A stretch of DNA of 64,000 nucleotides from Sulfitobacter albidus (GTDB lineage Bacteria > Pseudomonadota > Alphaproteobacteria > Rhodobacterales > Rhodobacteraceae), in assembly GCF_018200035.1 (NCBI RefSeq), contig NZ_CP073581.1, positions 2,414,501-2,478,500 on the forward strand, written 5' to 3'. Below, in pieces: positions 57,896 to 64,000 of this stretch (positions are counted from its first letter, which is position 1; each line of letters starts with the position of its first letter). Below the pieces are notes generated by a model. That model ran no database searches. It was not told where the DNA came from and worked only from the letters and a program-made list of their open reading frames with translations. The position numbers and the translations under genes were made by a program.

Positions 57896-58591
57896 ATGGC
57901 ACATTACCTGGAACTTGAGCTGGTGGAGGGCGATCGGGTGACGCCCGTTTCCTTTGTACCGCAGCGCTTTATCGTGGCGGGTTGGACGGGGCGCGACCGC
58001 GCCGCGATGGAGCACCACATGGACGAGCTGGAGGCGCTGGGGATCAAGCGGCCCGACAGCACGCCGGTGTTCTACCGCAATTCGGTCACGCGGCTGGTGC
58101 AGGTGGATACGCTGCAAACCCCCGGCCCCGGATCGTCGGGGGAGGTGGAATACGTGCTGTTCAACATCGAGGGCGAGATCTGGGTCGGCGTCGGATCGGA
58201 CCACACCGACCGCGATGTGGAAGCCTACAACATCACCGTGTCAAAGCAGATGTGCGACAAGCCGGTTGGCCGCCAGCTGTGGCGCTACGCGGATTTGCGC
58301 GCCGTCTGGGACGATCTGCGGGTGGAAAGCCACGCGGTGATCGACGGGGCGGAGGTGCTGTATCAACAAGGCACGCTGGCCAAGATGCTGTCGGCGGAAG
58401 ATCTGATGGCCGCGTTGGAGGCGCAGACCGGCACGCCCTTCGGCCCCGGCGACGTGATGATGGGCGGCACCCTGCCCGCCATCGGCGGCGTGCGCCCCGG
58501 ATCGCGGTTTGCGTTCTCGCTGGAGGATCCGCGCAGCGGTGCCCGGCTCGACGCCGCCTACACCATCGAGGTTCTCGACAACGTCGGCTAG
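57896..58591 (+). CDS. DUF2848 family protein
   Basis: Protein of 231 residues. It matches the DUF2848 pattern by VEYVLFNIEGEIWVGVGSDHTDRDVEAYNITVSKQMCDKP (see residues 83-122), distantly like fumarylacetoacetate-hydrolase folds; that relation is inference. GGAGG sits 5 nt before the ATG. It converges with the 69-residue gene by 4 nt and is divergent from the VWA gene. Role unknown. Confidence 0.82.
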   Translation: MAHYLELELVEGDRVTPVSFVPQRFIVAGWTGRDRAAMEHHMDELEALGIKRPDSTPVFYRNSVTRLVQVDTLQTPGPGSSGEVEYVLFNIEGEIWVGVGSDHTDRDVEAYNITVSKQMCDKPVGRQLWRYADLRAVWDDLRVESHAVIDGAEVLYQQGTLAKMLSAEDLMAALEAQTGTPFGPGDVMMGGTLPAIGGVRPGSRFAFSLEDPRSGARLDAAYTIEVLDNVG

Positions 58592-58797
58592 CGCTTGGGC
58601 TTTTGCGCGGCGCGGGCGTCTTCCTGCGCTTTGACGGCGGCTTTCTCCTCGCGGGTCAGCTTGTTGCCCCACTGGTTGTTGCTCAGCCCCAGATCCTGCG
58701 GCATCGGCTTTGTTTTGCCCTTTTTCACAGCGCCGCCCTTGTCGAGAAACGCTTGAATGAGGTCTGCGTCGGTATTGGGCTTGGGGACGTGTTTCAT
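58588..58797 (-). CDS. Small basic protein of unknown function
   Basis: Protein of 69 residues, Lys/Gln-rich. It starts MKHVPKPNTDADLIQAFLDK and contains DLGLSNNQWGNKLTREEKAA. An AGGAGC stretch is 6 nt before the ATG. The composition suggests a nucleic-acid or ribosome contact, but no family was recognised. It lies between the ribosomal hairpins and the DUF2848 gene. Confidence 0.68.
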   Translation of the reverse strand: MKHVPKPNTDADLIQAFLDKGGAVKKGKTKPMPQDLGLSNNQWGNKLTREEKAAVKAQEDARAAQKPKR

Positions 58798-58961
58798 CGC
58801 AGCTCCTTTCGCGGAATGCTGAGGAGGACGGTAGGGGCTGCACGGCGGCTTGGCCAGCGTTTCGGCGTTTCGCGTGGCTAGAAAGCACCGCGCCCGCCCC
58901 GTGGGGGCGGTTCGGGCGCTGCCTTTGGCGGGGCCAAAGGCATTTGGGGAGTTATGAATGG

Positions 58962-59074
58962 GAAAGCCCCCGCCGTTCATCACAGCGGGGGCTCATCATT
59001 TCTAGCGGGGCCGGAACGGGTATTCTTTCAGAATACCCTGCCACTGGCTGGACAGAAAACGCTTACGCGTTTTC
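58962..59074 (-). terminator. Three serial hairpins after rplP
   Basis: In minus-strand order after the rplP stop: GAAAACGC/GCGTTTTC (59055-59074), then the perfect GGGTATTCT/AGAATACCC with loop TTC (59018-59038), then AGCCCCCGC/GCGGGGGCT (about 58964-58992), which is followed by a short T run. The last looks like a true terminator; the first two may shield the mRNA end. They mark the end of the rplB-rplP unit. Confidence 0.75.
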
Positions 59075-59079
59075 GTCCG

Positions 59080-59493
59080 TCACCAATCCTCGCGGACGAC
59101 GACGCGGGTTTTGATCGGCAGTTTCATCGCGGCGAGGCGCAGGGCCTCACGCGCGACGTCTTCGCCGACGCCGTCGATTTCGAACATCACACGGCCGGGC
59201 TTCACCTTGGCCGCCCAGAAGTCCACGGAGCCTTTACCCTTACCCATACGCACTTCGACGGGTTTGGAGGTCACGGGCACATCGGGGAAGATGCGGATCC
59301 AGACGCGGCCCTGACGCTTCATGTGGCGCGTCATGGCACGGCGTGCGGCTTCGATCTGGCGTGCTGTCACACGCTCCGGCTGCAGTGCCTTCAGGCCGTA
59401 GGTGCCAAAGTTCAGGTCGGACCCGCCCTTTGCCATGCCCTTGATCGAGCCTTTGAACTGCTTGCGGAACTTCGTACGTTTTGGCTGTAGCAT
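59080..59493 (-). CDS. rplP: 50S ribosomal protein L16
   Basis: L16 of 137 residues. [20 protein letters not shown] opens it and [22 protein letters not shown] text ([18 protein letters not shown]) is the conserved core near residue 78. It organises the tRNA elbow region of the 50S A-site. The gene ends the S10 section; rpmC follows only after 2.7 kb. Confidence 0.97.
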   Translation of the reverse strand: MLQPKRTKFRKQFKGSIKGMAKGGSDLNFGTYGLKALQPERVTARQIEAARRAMTRHMKRQGRVWIRIFPDVPVTSKPVEVRMGKGKGSVDFWAAKVKPGRVMFEIDGVGEDVAREALRLAAMKLPIKTRVVVREDW

Positions 59494-59504
59494 CTATCTA
59501 CTCC

Positions 59505-60212
59505 TTAACGCCGACCGCCTGCACCGCGAGGTGCCGGGCCGTCTTGCATTTCCTGAGCCTTGCGGTCGCGCGCGGCGGGATCGTGTTCCATGATCTCGCC
59601 TTTGAAGATCCAGGTCTTGATCCCGATGATGCCATAGGCGGTCATCGCTTCGACGTGCGCGTAATCGATGTCGGCGCGCAGGGTGTGCAGGGGCACGCGG
59701 CCCTCACGGTACCATTCGGTACGCGCGATTTCAGCACCGCCCAGACGGCCGGCAAGGTTCACACGGATGCCCTGGGCACCCATACGCATGGCATTCTGCA
59801 CCGCCCGTTTCATCGCGCGGCGGAAGGACACGCGACGCTCAAGCTGCTGCGCGATGGATTCGCCCACGAGGGCGGCATCGAGCTCGGGCTTGCGCACTTC
59901 AACGATGTTGAGGTGCAGCTCTGAGTCGGTGAATTGTGCCAGCTTCTTGCGCAGACCTTCGATGTCCGCGCCTTTCTTGCCGATGATCACGCCGGGACGC
60001 GCTGTGTGGATCGTGACGCGGCACTTCTTGTGCGGACGCTCGATGATCACACGGCTGATGCCGGCCTGCTTGCACTCTTCCTTGATGAACTCACGGATCG
60101 CGATGTCTTCGAGCAGAAGGTTGCCGTAGTCCTTGGTATCGGCGTACCAGCGGCTGTCCCAGGTGCGGTTGACCTGCAGACGCATGCCGATCGGGTTTAC
60201 TTTGTTACCCAT
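59505..60212 (-). CDS. rpsC: 30S ribosomal protein S3
   Basis: S3 of 235 residues. The KH domain has [20 protein letters not shown] with its GxxG motif; [20 protein letters not shown] is the N-terminal signature. It is part of the mRNA entry channel and helicase function. One base overlaps between its start and the rplV stop. Confidence 0.97.
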   Translation of the reverse strand: MGNKVNPIGMRLQVNRTWDSRWYADTKDYGNLLLEDIAIREFIKEECKQAGISRVIIERPHKKCRVTIHTARPGVIIGKKGADIEGLRKKLAQFTDSELHLNIVEVRKPELDAALVGESIAQQLERRVSFRRAMKRAVQNAMRMGAQGIRVNLAGRLGGAEIARTEWYREGRVPLHTLRADIDYAHVEAMTAYGIIGIKTWIFKGEIMEHDPAARDRKAQEMQDGPAPRGAGGRR

Positions 60213-60592
60213 TATGCTTGCTCCTCAACCTGGCGCACGACGATGGTGATTTCGGCGAATGGCTTCATGATCTTGCCAAAACGGCCACGCGCACGGGGGC
60301 GGCCCCGCTTGAGCGTCATGTTCTTGCCGACATAGGCCTCGGCCACGATCAGCTCATCCACGTCGAGGTTGTGGTTGTTTTCGCCGTTCGCAATCGCGGA
60401 CTGAAGGCATTTCTTCACGTCCACAGCGATCCGCTTTTTCGAGAAGGTCAGGTCCGTGAGGGCCTTGTCCACCTTCTTGCCACGGATCATCGCGGCGACG
60501 AGGTTCAGTTTTTGCGGGCTGGTTTTCAGCATCCGCAGCTTGGCGCGTGCCTCATTGTCGGCGACGCGGCGGGGATTCTTATCCTTGCTCAT
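60212..60592 (-). CDS. rplV: 50S ribosomal protein L22
   Basis: L22 of 126 residues with [20 protein letters not shown] and the long beta-hairpin tip [15 protein letters not shown] that lines the exit tunnel. Its ATG overlaps the rpsS stop by 4 nt. Confidence 0.97.
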   Translation of the reverse strand: MSKDKNPRRVADNEARAKLRMLKTSPQKLNLVAAMIRGKKVDKALTDLTFSKKRIAVDVKKCLQSAIANGENNHNLDVDELIVAEAYVGKNMTLKRGRPRARGRFGKIMKPFAEITIVVRQVEEQA

Positions 60593-60867
60593 TTGCGTTT
60601 CGCCTTCTTGTCGGCCGCGTGACCGTAGTAGGTCCGCGTCGGTGAGTATTCACCGAATTTCTGGCCAATCATCTCTTCCGAGACGTTGACCGGGATATGC
60701 TTGTGGCCGTTGTAGACGCCGAACGTCAGACCCACAAACTGCGGCAGGATGGTGGAACGGCGCGACCAGATCTTGATCACTTCGTTGCGGCCACTCTCAC
60801 GCGCTGCTTCGGCCTTCTTGAGGACATAGCTGTCGACAAAAGGACCTTTCCATACTGAACGAGACAT
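60589..60867 (-). CDS. rpsS: 30S ribosomal protein S19
   Basis: S19 of 92 residues. [20 protein letters not shown] opens it, then [20 protein letters not shown] and HKLGEYSPTR-like text ([16 protein letters not shown]). It is in the 30S head near S13. It begins 2 nt after the rplB stop. Confidence 0.97.
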   Translation of the reverse strand: MSRSVWKGPFVDSYVLKKAEAARESGRNEVIKIWSRRSTILPQFVGLTFGVYNGHKHIPVNVSEEMIGQKFGEYSPTRTYYGHAADKKAKRK

Positions 60868-60869
60868 TC

Positions 60870-61712
60870 TTAACGCCCCTTCTTCTTGGCGTGCCGCGAG
60901 CGGATGATCAGCTGGCTGGACGCTTTTTTCTTGTTACGTGTCTTGGCGCCTTTGGTCGGCTTGCCCCAAGGCGTGACGGGGTGACGACCCCCGGAGGTAC
61001 GGCCCTCACCACCACCGTGCGGGTGGTCGATGGGGTTCATAACGACACCACGCACACTCGGGCGGATGCCCTTGTGGCGCATGCGGCCGGCCTTACCAAA
61101 GTTCTGGTTCGAGTTGTCGGGGTTGGACACGGCACCGACGGTGGCCATGCATTCCTGACGCACCAGACGCAGCTCGCCCGAGCTCAGACGGATCTGGGCG
61201 TAGCCACCGTCACGGCCGACGAACTGGGCGTAGGTGCCCGCGGCGCGTGCGATCTGGCCACCCTTGCCGGGCTTGAGCTCGATGTTGTGTACGATTGTCC
61301 CGATGGGCATGCCCGAGAAAGGCATCGCGTTGCCGGGTTTGATATCGGCCTTCTGGGACGCCACGACGGTGTCGCCGACGGCGATCCGCTGCGGGGCGAG
61401 GATATACGCCTGCTCGCCGTCGGTGTATTTCACCAGCGCGATAAAGGCTGTGCGGTTGGGGTCATATTCGATGCGCATGATCGCCGCGGGGACGTCCATC
61501 TTGTTGCGCTTGAAATCGACGATCCGGTAAAGGCGCTTGGCGCCCCCACCCTTGCGACGCATCGTGATCCGCCCGGTATTGTTCCGGCCACCGTTCTTGG
61601 TCAAACCCTCTGTGAGGGATTTGACCGGACGGCCTTTCCAAAGCTCCGAACGGTCGATCAGTACCAGCCCACGCTGGCCCGGCGTCGTCGGCTTATACGA
61701 CTTGAGTGCCAT
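60870..61712 (-). CDS. rplB: 50S ribosomal protein L2
   Basis: L2 of 280 residues. [20 protein letters not shown] opens it; the peptidyl-transferase-near loop [20 protein letters not shown] is intact, with the conserved His. The ATG at 61712 is used; an extension to 61829 would run through the hexamer array and lacks family character. It is here the first gene of a unit: rplW lies upstream only after the csp and membrane-protein genes. Confidence 0.97.
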   Translation of the reverse strand: MALKSYKPTTPGQRGLVLIDRSELWKGRPVKSLTEGLTKNGGRNNTGRITMRRKGGGAKRLYRIVDFKRNKMDVPAAIMRIEYDPNRTAFIALVKYTDGEQAYILAPQRIAVGDTVVASQKADIKPGNAMPFSGMPIGTIVHNIELKPGKGGQIARAAGTYAQFVGRDGGYAQIRLSSGELRLVRQECMATVGAVSNPDNSNQNFGKAGRMRHKGIRPSVRGVVMNPIDHPHGGGEGRTSGGRHPVTPWGKPTKGAKTRNKKKASSQLIIRSRHAKKKGR

Positions 61713-61790
61713 GTTGTCTGTCTTCCGTTTGCTTGTGCGCCCCCCGAAGGCGGCGTGGTTATAGGCCCCCGAAGGTGCCCGAGTATCGAG

Positions 61791-61829
61791 GTACACGAGG
61801 CGTGCACCGGGTATGCACCGCGTGTGCAT
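61791..61829 (-). repeat. 11-bp-periodic GTGCAC-like array upstream of rplB
   Basis: Four hexamers at exact 11-nt steps on the plus strand: GTACAC (61791), GTGCAC (61802), ATGCAC (61813), GTGCAT (61824). On the minus strand, CGGTGCATACCCGGTGCAC here matches CGGTGCACACCCTGTGCAC of the rplQ-side array at 17 of 19 bases. It lies 79 nt before the rplB ATG. A weak candidate promoter (TTGACC, TAACAG, only 15 nt apart) at 61880-61906 would put the array in the rplB leader. Confidence 0.7.
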
Positions 61830-61844
61830 ACAAACAAAGGCAAA

Positions 61845-61864
61845 GCCCCGGACGAATCCGGGGC
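61845..61864 (-). terminator. Terminator-like hairpin upstream of rplB
   Basis: Perfect 8-bp GC-rich stem GCCCCGGA/TCCGGGGC around a 4-nt loop, followed on the minus strand by two short T runs. It could end transcription from the membrane-protein gene at 61992-62696, or be part of the rplB leader. Confidence 0.6.
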
Positions 61865-61991
61865 CGGTGCCGATGGGGTCTGTTAGGGGGATGGGGGTGG
61901 GGTCAAGGGTGTGGGGGCCTTGGCAATTAGCAAGTCGAACTTTCTTCGGTTTTTTGGGGAATGAACAAAAGCCGTCCTAAATAGAACAATG

Positions 61992-62696
61992 TTATGCCGT
62001 GGACAGATTCGGTTCCGCTCCGCCGCCGTGAACGACATAAATTATAGTGCATTTTCCAAACAAAGAACGCGAAACTATCACTTCTCTGCCATCTTTTAGG
62101 ATTCGATATTTAAGACGTTTGATCTCGTAACTGACGCCGTTGATCGAAGCAAACTTACGGTTCTCTTCGACGAACACGGAATCATCCTCAACTGAAATTC
62201 TCTCAAGAATGCTCACCATAGCGGCTTCTTCGTAGTCTTTTACTTCCTTGAGAATTTTTCTCATGGTCGTTGGTGGGAGATCGCCTTTTTCGCGCTCCTC
62301 ATTTATTCGGCGCATATTTCTTTTGGTAAATACAGTTGCAATGGTTGCGCCTACGGCCACTGTGCCTCCGATAGCCCAGCCAACTGGTGTTACGCCTAAA
62401 AACGTCATCACTGGAGCAATTCCAAGCCAAGAAGCTAGGCCACCAAGCCCTACCTTCGTCAGAACGACACCTGCGGCGGCTGCCGTTGTCGCTCCCACTG
62501 CTGAGAGTGCCCCAGTGGCGGCCGCCACTCCGCCCGCGGATACCAGCCCGACACTCGCAAGAAATCCCGAGTTGCCAAGGATAAAAGCGCCAATCCAAGT
62601 GCTAGAAAGTGTTCCTGCGAGATAGCCAGAACCTGCATAAGCAATCCAAGCACCAGATGAGTGGATTACTGGAATTGCGAGCGCAAATAATGGCAT
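61992..62696 (-). CDS. Low-GC glycine/alanine-rich membrane protein, unknown
   Basis: Protein of 234 residues. The first 125 are hydrophobic and rich in Gly and Ala (GGVAAATGALSAVGATTAAA and similar), with three to five likely membrane segments and glycine-zipper-like spacing. After TKRNMRRINEEREKGD at about 124-139 the rest is charged and mixed, with an aromatic C-terminal part (YEIKRLKYRILKDGREVIV). No known family was recognised. Base use is unlike the ribosomal neighbours: 61-120 of its line at 62101-62160 hold 25 G/C of 60. It probably came by transfer into the S10 cluster. A role in envelope or toxin biology is a guess only. Confidence 0.72.
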   Translation of the reverse strand: MPLFALAIPVIHSSGAWIAYAGSGYLAGTLSSTWIGAFILGNSGFLASVGLVSAGGVAAATGALSAVGATTAAAAGVVLTKVGLGGLASWLGIAPVMTFLGVTPVGWAIGGTVAVGATIATVFTKRNMRRINEEREKGDLPPTTMRKILKEVKDYEEAAMVSILERISVEDDSVFVEENRKFASINGVSYEIKRLKYRILKDGREVIVSRSLFGKCTIIYVVHGGGAEPNLSTA

Positions 62697-62843
62697 ATCT
62701 CAAATCCTACGATTTCATATCTATTGTCGTTGAGAGAACTTTTGCATGATTTCGAAACGTTCGATAGGAAAAAGAAATGGTGGCTGCGATTTTGAAATCT
62801 GGCTAGCAATGCTGACCGCAACATAACGCTACTGAATAAGCGA

Positions 62844-62871
62844 AAGGCCCCCTGCATTCAAAGGGAGCCTT
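62844..62871 (-). terminator. Terminator of the cold-shock gene
   Basis: Ten-base stem AAGGCTCCCT/AGGGGGCCTT with one G-T pair, 8-nt loop and a following T run on the minus strand, 28 nt past the restored csp stop. The 140 nt between it and the next gene start is AT-rich with no other visible feature. Confidence 0.75.
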
Positions 62872-62898
62872 CCAAAAACCTGACAAAAGTCGACCAGC

Positions 62899-63104
62899 TT
62901 ACGCCAGCGCGAGGTTCGTCGCGGATTCGCGGCCGTCGCGGCCGGCTTCGATGTCGAAGGTCACCTTCTGATCGTCTGCCAGACCTGTGAGGCCCGCGCG
63001 CTCGACGGCGGAGATGTGCACGAACACGTCTTTGCTGCCGCCATCGGGGCGATAAAGCCGAAGCCTTTAGTTGCGTTGAACCATTTGACTGTGCCTGTGG
63101 CCAT
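62899..63104 (-). CDS. Cold-shock protein (CspA family), apparent 1-nt deletion
   Basis: CspA-type nucleic-acid-binding protein. The N-terminus MATGTVKWFNATKGFGFIAP has RNP1 (KGFGFI). After it the written frame turns into unrelated residues and stops after about 47. Adding one C to the run of four C (plus strand G 63046-63049) restores DGGSKDVFVHISAVERAGL with RNP2 (VFVHI) and a TAA at 62899, for 68 residues, the usual size. AGGAG lies 9 nt before the ATG. About 200 nt without genes upstream could be the long 5' leader typical for csp mRNAs. True pseudogene or assembly error cannot be told apart here. Confidence 0.85.
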
Positions 63105-63308
63105 AGTCTTTACTCCTGATTGATGCTGCCCGCAGGATGCGGCAGCGGTGGCTCGTCAGTGAAAGATCGCAAAACTGAGCCGTATCGGGAGCAGAAATTC
63201 GATGGATTTGTAACGTCGCACCCCTGCAATGAGGCATCGGCACAACTTTAGCAAGTGGATTCGGTGACGCAGGCCGGATCGGCGGGAATCCCCGGACGGG
63301 GGAACGCA

Positions 63309-63338
63309 AAAGGCCCCCGCGGGTCGCGTGGGGCCTTT
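63309..63338 (-). terminator. Terminator after rplW
   Basis: AAAGGCCCC/GGGGCCTTT stem extended by a few pairs with one bulge, followed on the minus strand by a TTTT-like run, 21 nt after the rplW stop. It separates rplW from the csp gene and so splits the S10 operon. Confidence 0.75.
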
Positions 63339-63359
63339 GCTGTCAGGGACACGCGGCGC

Positions 63360-63656
63360 TTAGAGGCCGGTGCTGACGTCGATGGTATTACCCTCTTCGA
63401 GGGTCACATAGGCCTTTTTCACGTCGCGGCGGGTGCCGAGCTGGCCCCGGAAACGCTTGACCTTACCCTTGGTGATGGTCGTGTTGACGCCCTTCACCTT
63501 CACACCAAACAGCGCTTCGACGGCCTCTTTGATCTGGGGTTTGTTGCTGTCCATCGACACTTCGAAAACGACGGCGTTGTTCTCGGACGCCATTGTCGCT
63601 TTTTCGGTGATGATCGGCTTGCGGATCACGTCGTAGTGTTCTGGTTTCGCGCTCAT
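63360..63656 (-). CDS. rplW: 50S ribosomal protein L23
   Basis: L23 of 98 residues. The N-terminal part has [15 protein letters not shown] and the core [20 protein letters not shown]. It is the docking site for trigger factor and SRP at the tunnel exit. Its ATG overlaps the rplD stop by 4 nt. Normally rplB follows; here a terminator and two unrelated genes do. Confidence 0.97.
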   Translation of the reverse strand: MSAKPEHYDVIRKPIITEKATMASENNAVVFEVSMDSNKPQIKEAVEALFGVKVKGVNTTITKGKVKRFRGQLGTRRDVKKAYVTLEEGNTIDVSTGL

Positions 63657-64000
63657 TTCAAACGGGCCTCCAGTGCTTCGACACCTGCCTTGGTGATCAC
63701 GAGCGTGTCACGCTTGAGGATGTCATATACGTTTGCGCCCATCGACGGCAGGATATCCAGACCTTCGATGTTGCGGGCGGCCTGGGCGAAGTCTTCGTTC
63801 ACCGACGCACCGTCGATGACCAGTGCCCGCTTCCAGCCCAGATCCTTGATCTGCTTGGCCAGGGCGGCGGTTTTGGACGCGCCTGCGGCCTCGTCGAGGA
63901 TGACCACGCGACCTTCCTTCATCTTGGCGGAGAGCGCGTGGCGCAGGCCAAGTTTGCGGAATTTCTTGGTCAGCTCGTGGCCGTGGCTGCGGGGCGTGGG
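63653..64000 (-). CDS. rplD: 50S ribosomal protein L4 (partial, cut by window edge)
   Basis: C-terminal 115 residues of L4; the 5' part lies beyond 64000. [20 protein letters not shown] at the edge and the later [16 protein letters not shown] end are diagnostic. In E. coli, L4 also represses the S10 operon; whether this holds here cannot be seen. The frame is open to the last base of the window. Confidence 0.96.
   Translation of the reverse strand, partial: PTPRSHGHELTKKFRKLGLRHALSAKMKEGRVVILDEAAGASKTAALAKQIKDLGWKRALVIDGASVNEDFAQAARNIEGLDILPSMGANVYDILKRDTLVITKAGVEALEARLK

Noticed and set aside
61713..61829. N-terminal extension of L2 to 61829
   Set aside because: It would translate the hexamer array and shows no L2 similarity; the ATG at 61712 gives the standard 280 residues.
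63067..63309. 80-codon minus-strand frame over the csp leader
   Set aside because: It overlaps the csp start in another frame, has no ribosome site and no family character.

Overview
The window comes from an alphaproteobacterium of the order Rhodobacterales, most probably the Roseobacter group. This is inferred from high-GC coding sequence, the gene block rpmH-rnpA-yidD...ttcA...yidC-MOSC-yihA-argB, an aapJQMP (bztABCD-type) amino-acid transporter, an ATP12 chaperone gene, and the form of the ribosomal proteins. The species cannot be named from sequence alone.

Layout. 23-2498: modABC molybdate transporter (+). 2524-3293: EcsC-family gene (-). 3432-20594: one gene on the minus strand encoding a 5720-residue, signal-peptide-less, repeat-built RTX adhesin, preceded by about 1 kb of AT-richer DNA without genes. 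21614-21690: tRNA-Arg(ACG). 21767-25378: minus-strand unit of a TVP38-type membrane protein, a mercuric-reductase-like flavoprotein and an orphan histidine kinase. 25676-35618: plus-strand housekeeping block (rpmH, rnpA, yidD, ttcA, an EAL protein, yidC, MOSC protein, engB, argB, a ferredoxin-domain protein, sixA-like), with one minus-strand lipoprotein gene at 27166-27699. 35649-40103: aapJQMP (-). 40299-43120: ATP12, phosphatase, rluC-type and crcB genes (-). 43202-44512: rarA (+). 44584-64000: the S10-spc-alpha ribosomal superoperon (-), from rplD (cut by the window edge) to rplQ.

The ribosomal cluster is broken in four places. A cold-shock gene plus a low-GC membrane protein gene lie between rplW and rplB. 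Four genes on alternating strands lie between rplP and rpmC. A membrane acyltransferase lies between rpmD and rplO. A plus-strand DUF2461 gene lies between adk and rpsM. Terminator-like hairpins and sigma70-like promoters at these junctions suggest that it runs as several transcription units. Two unusual intergenic signatures occur here: an 11-bp-periodic array of GTGCAC-like hexamers (upstream of rplQ and of rplB), and paired AT-rich palindromes with a TTCGAA-type centre.

Three genes (ecsC-like, rpsM, csp) each lack exactly one base in a run of C on their coding strand. Because S13 is essential, homopolymer errors in this assembly are the simplest explanation, and the window should be treated as indel-prone. 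No CRISPR array, insertion sequence or recognisable defence system was found.
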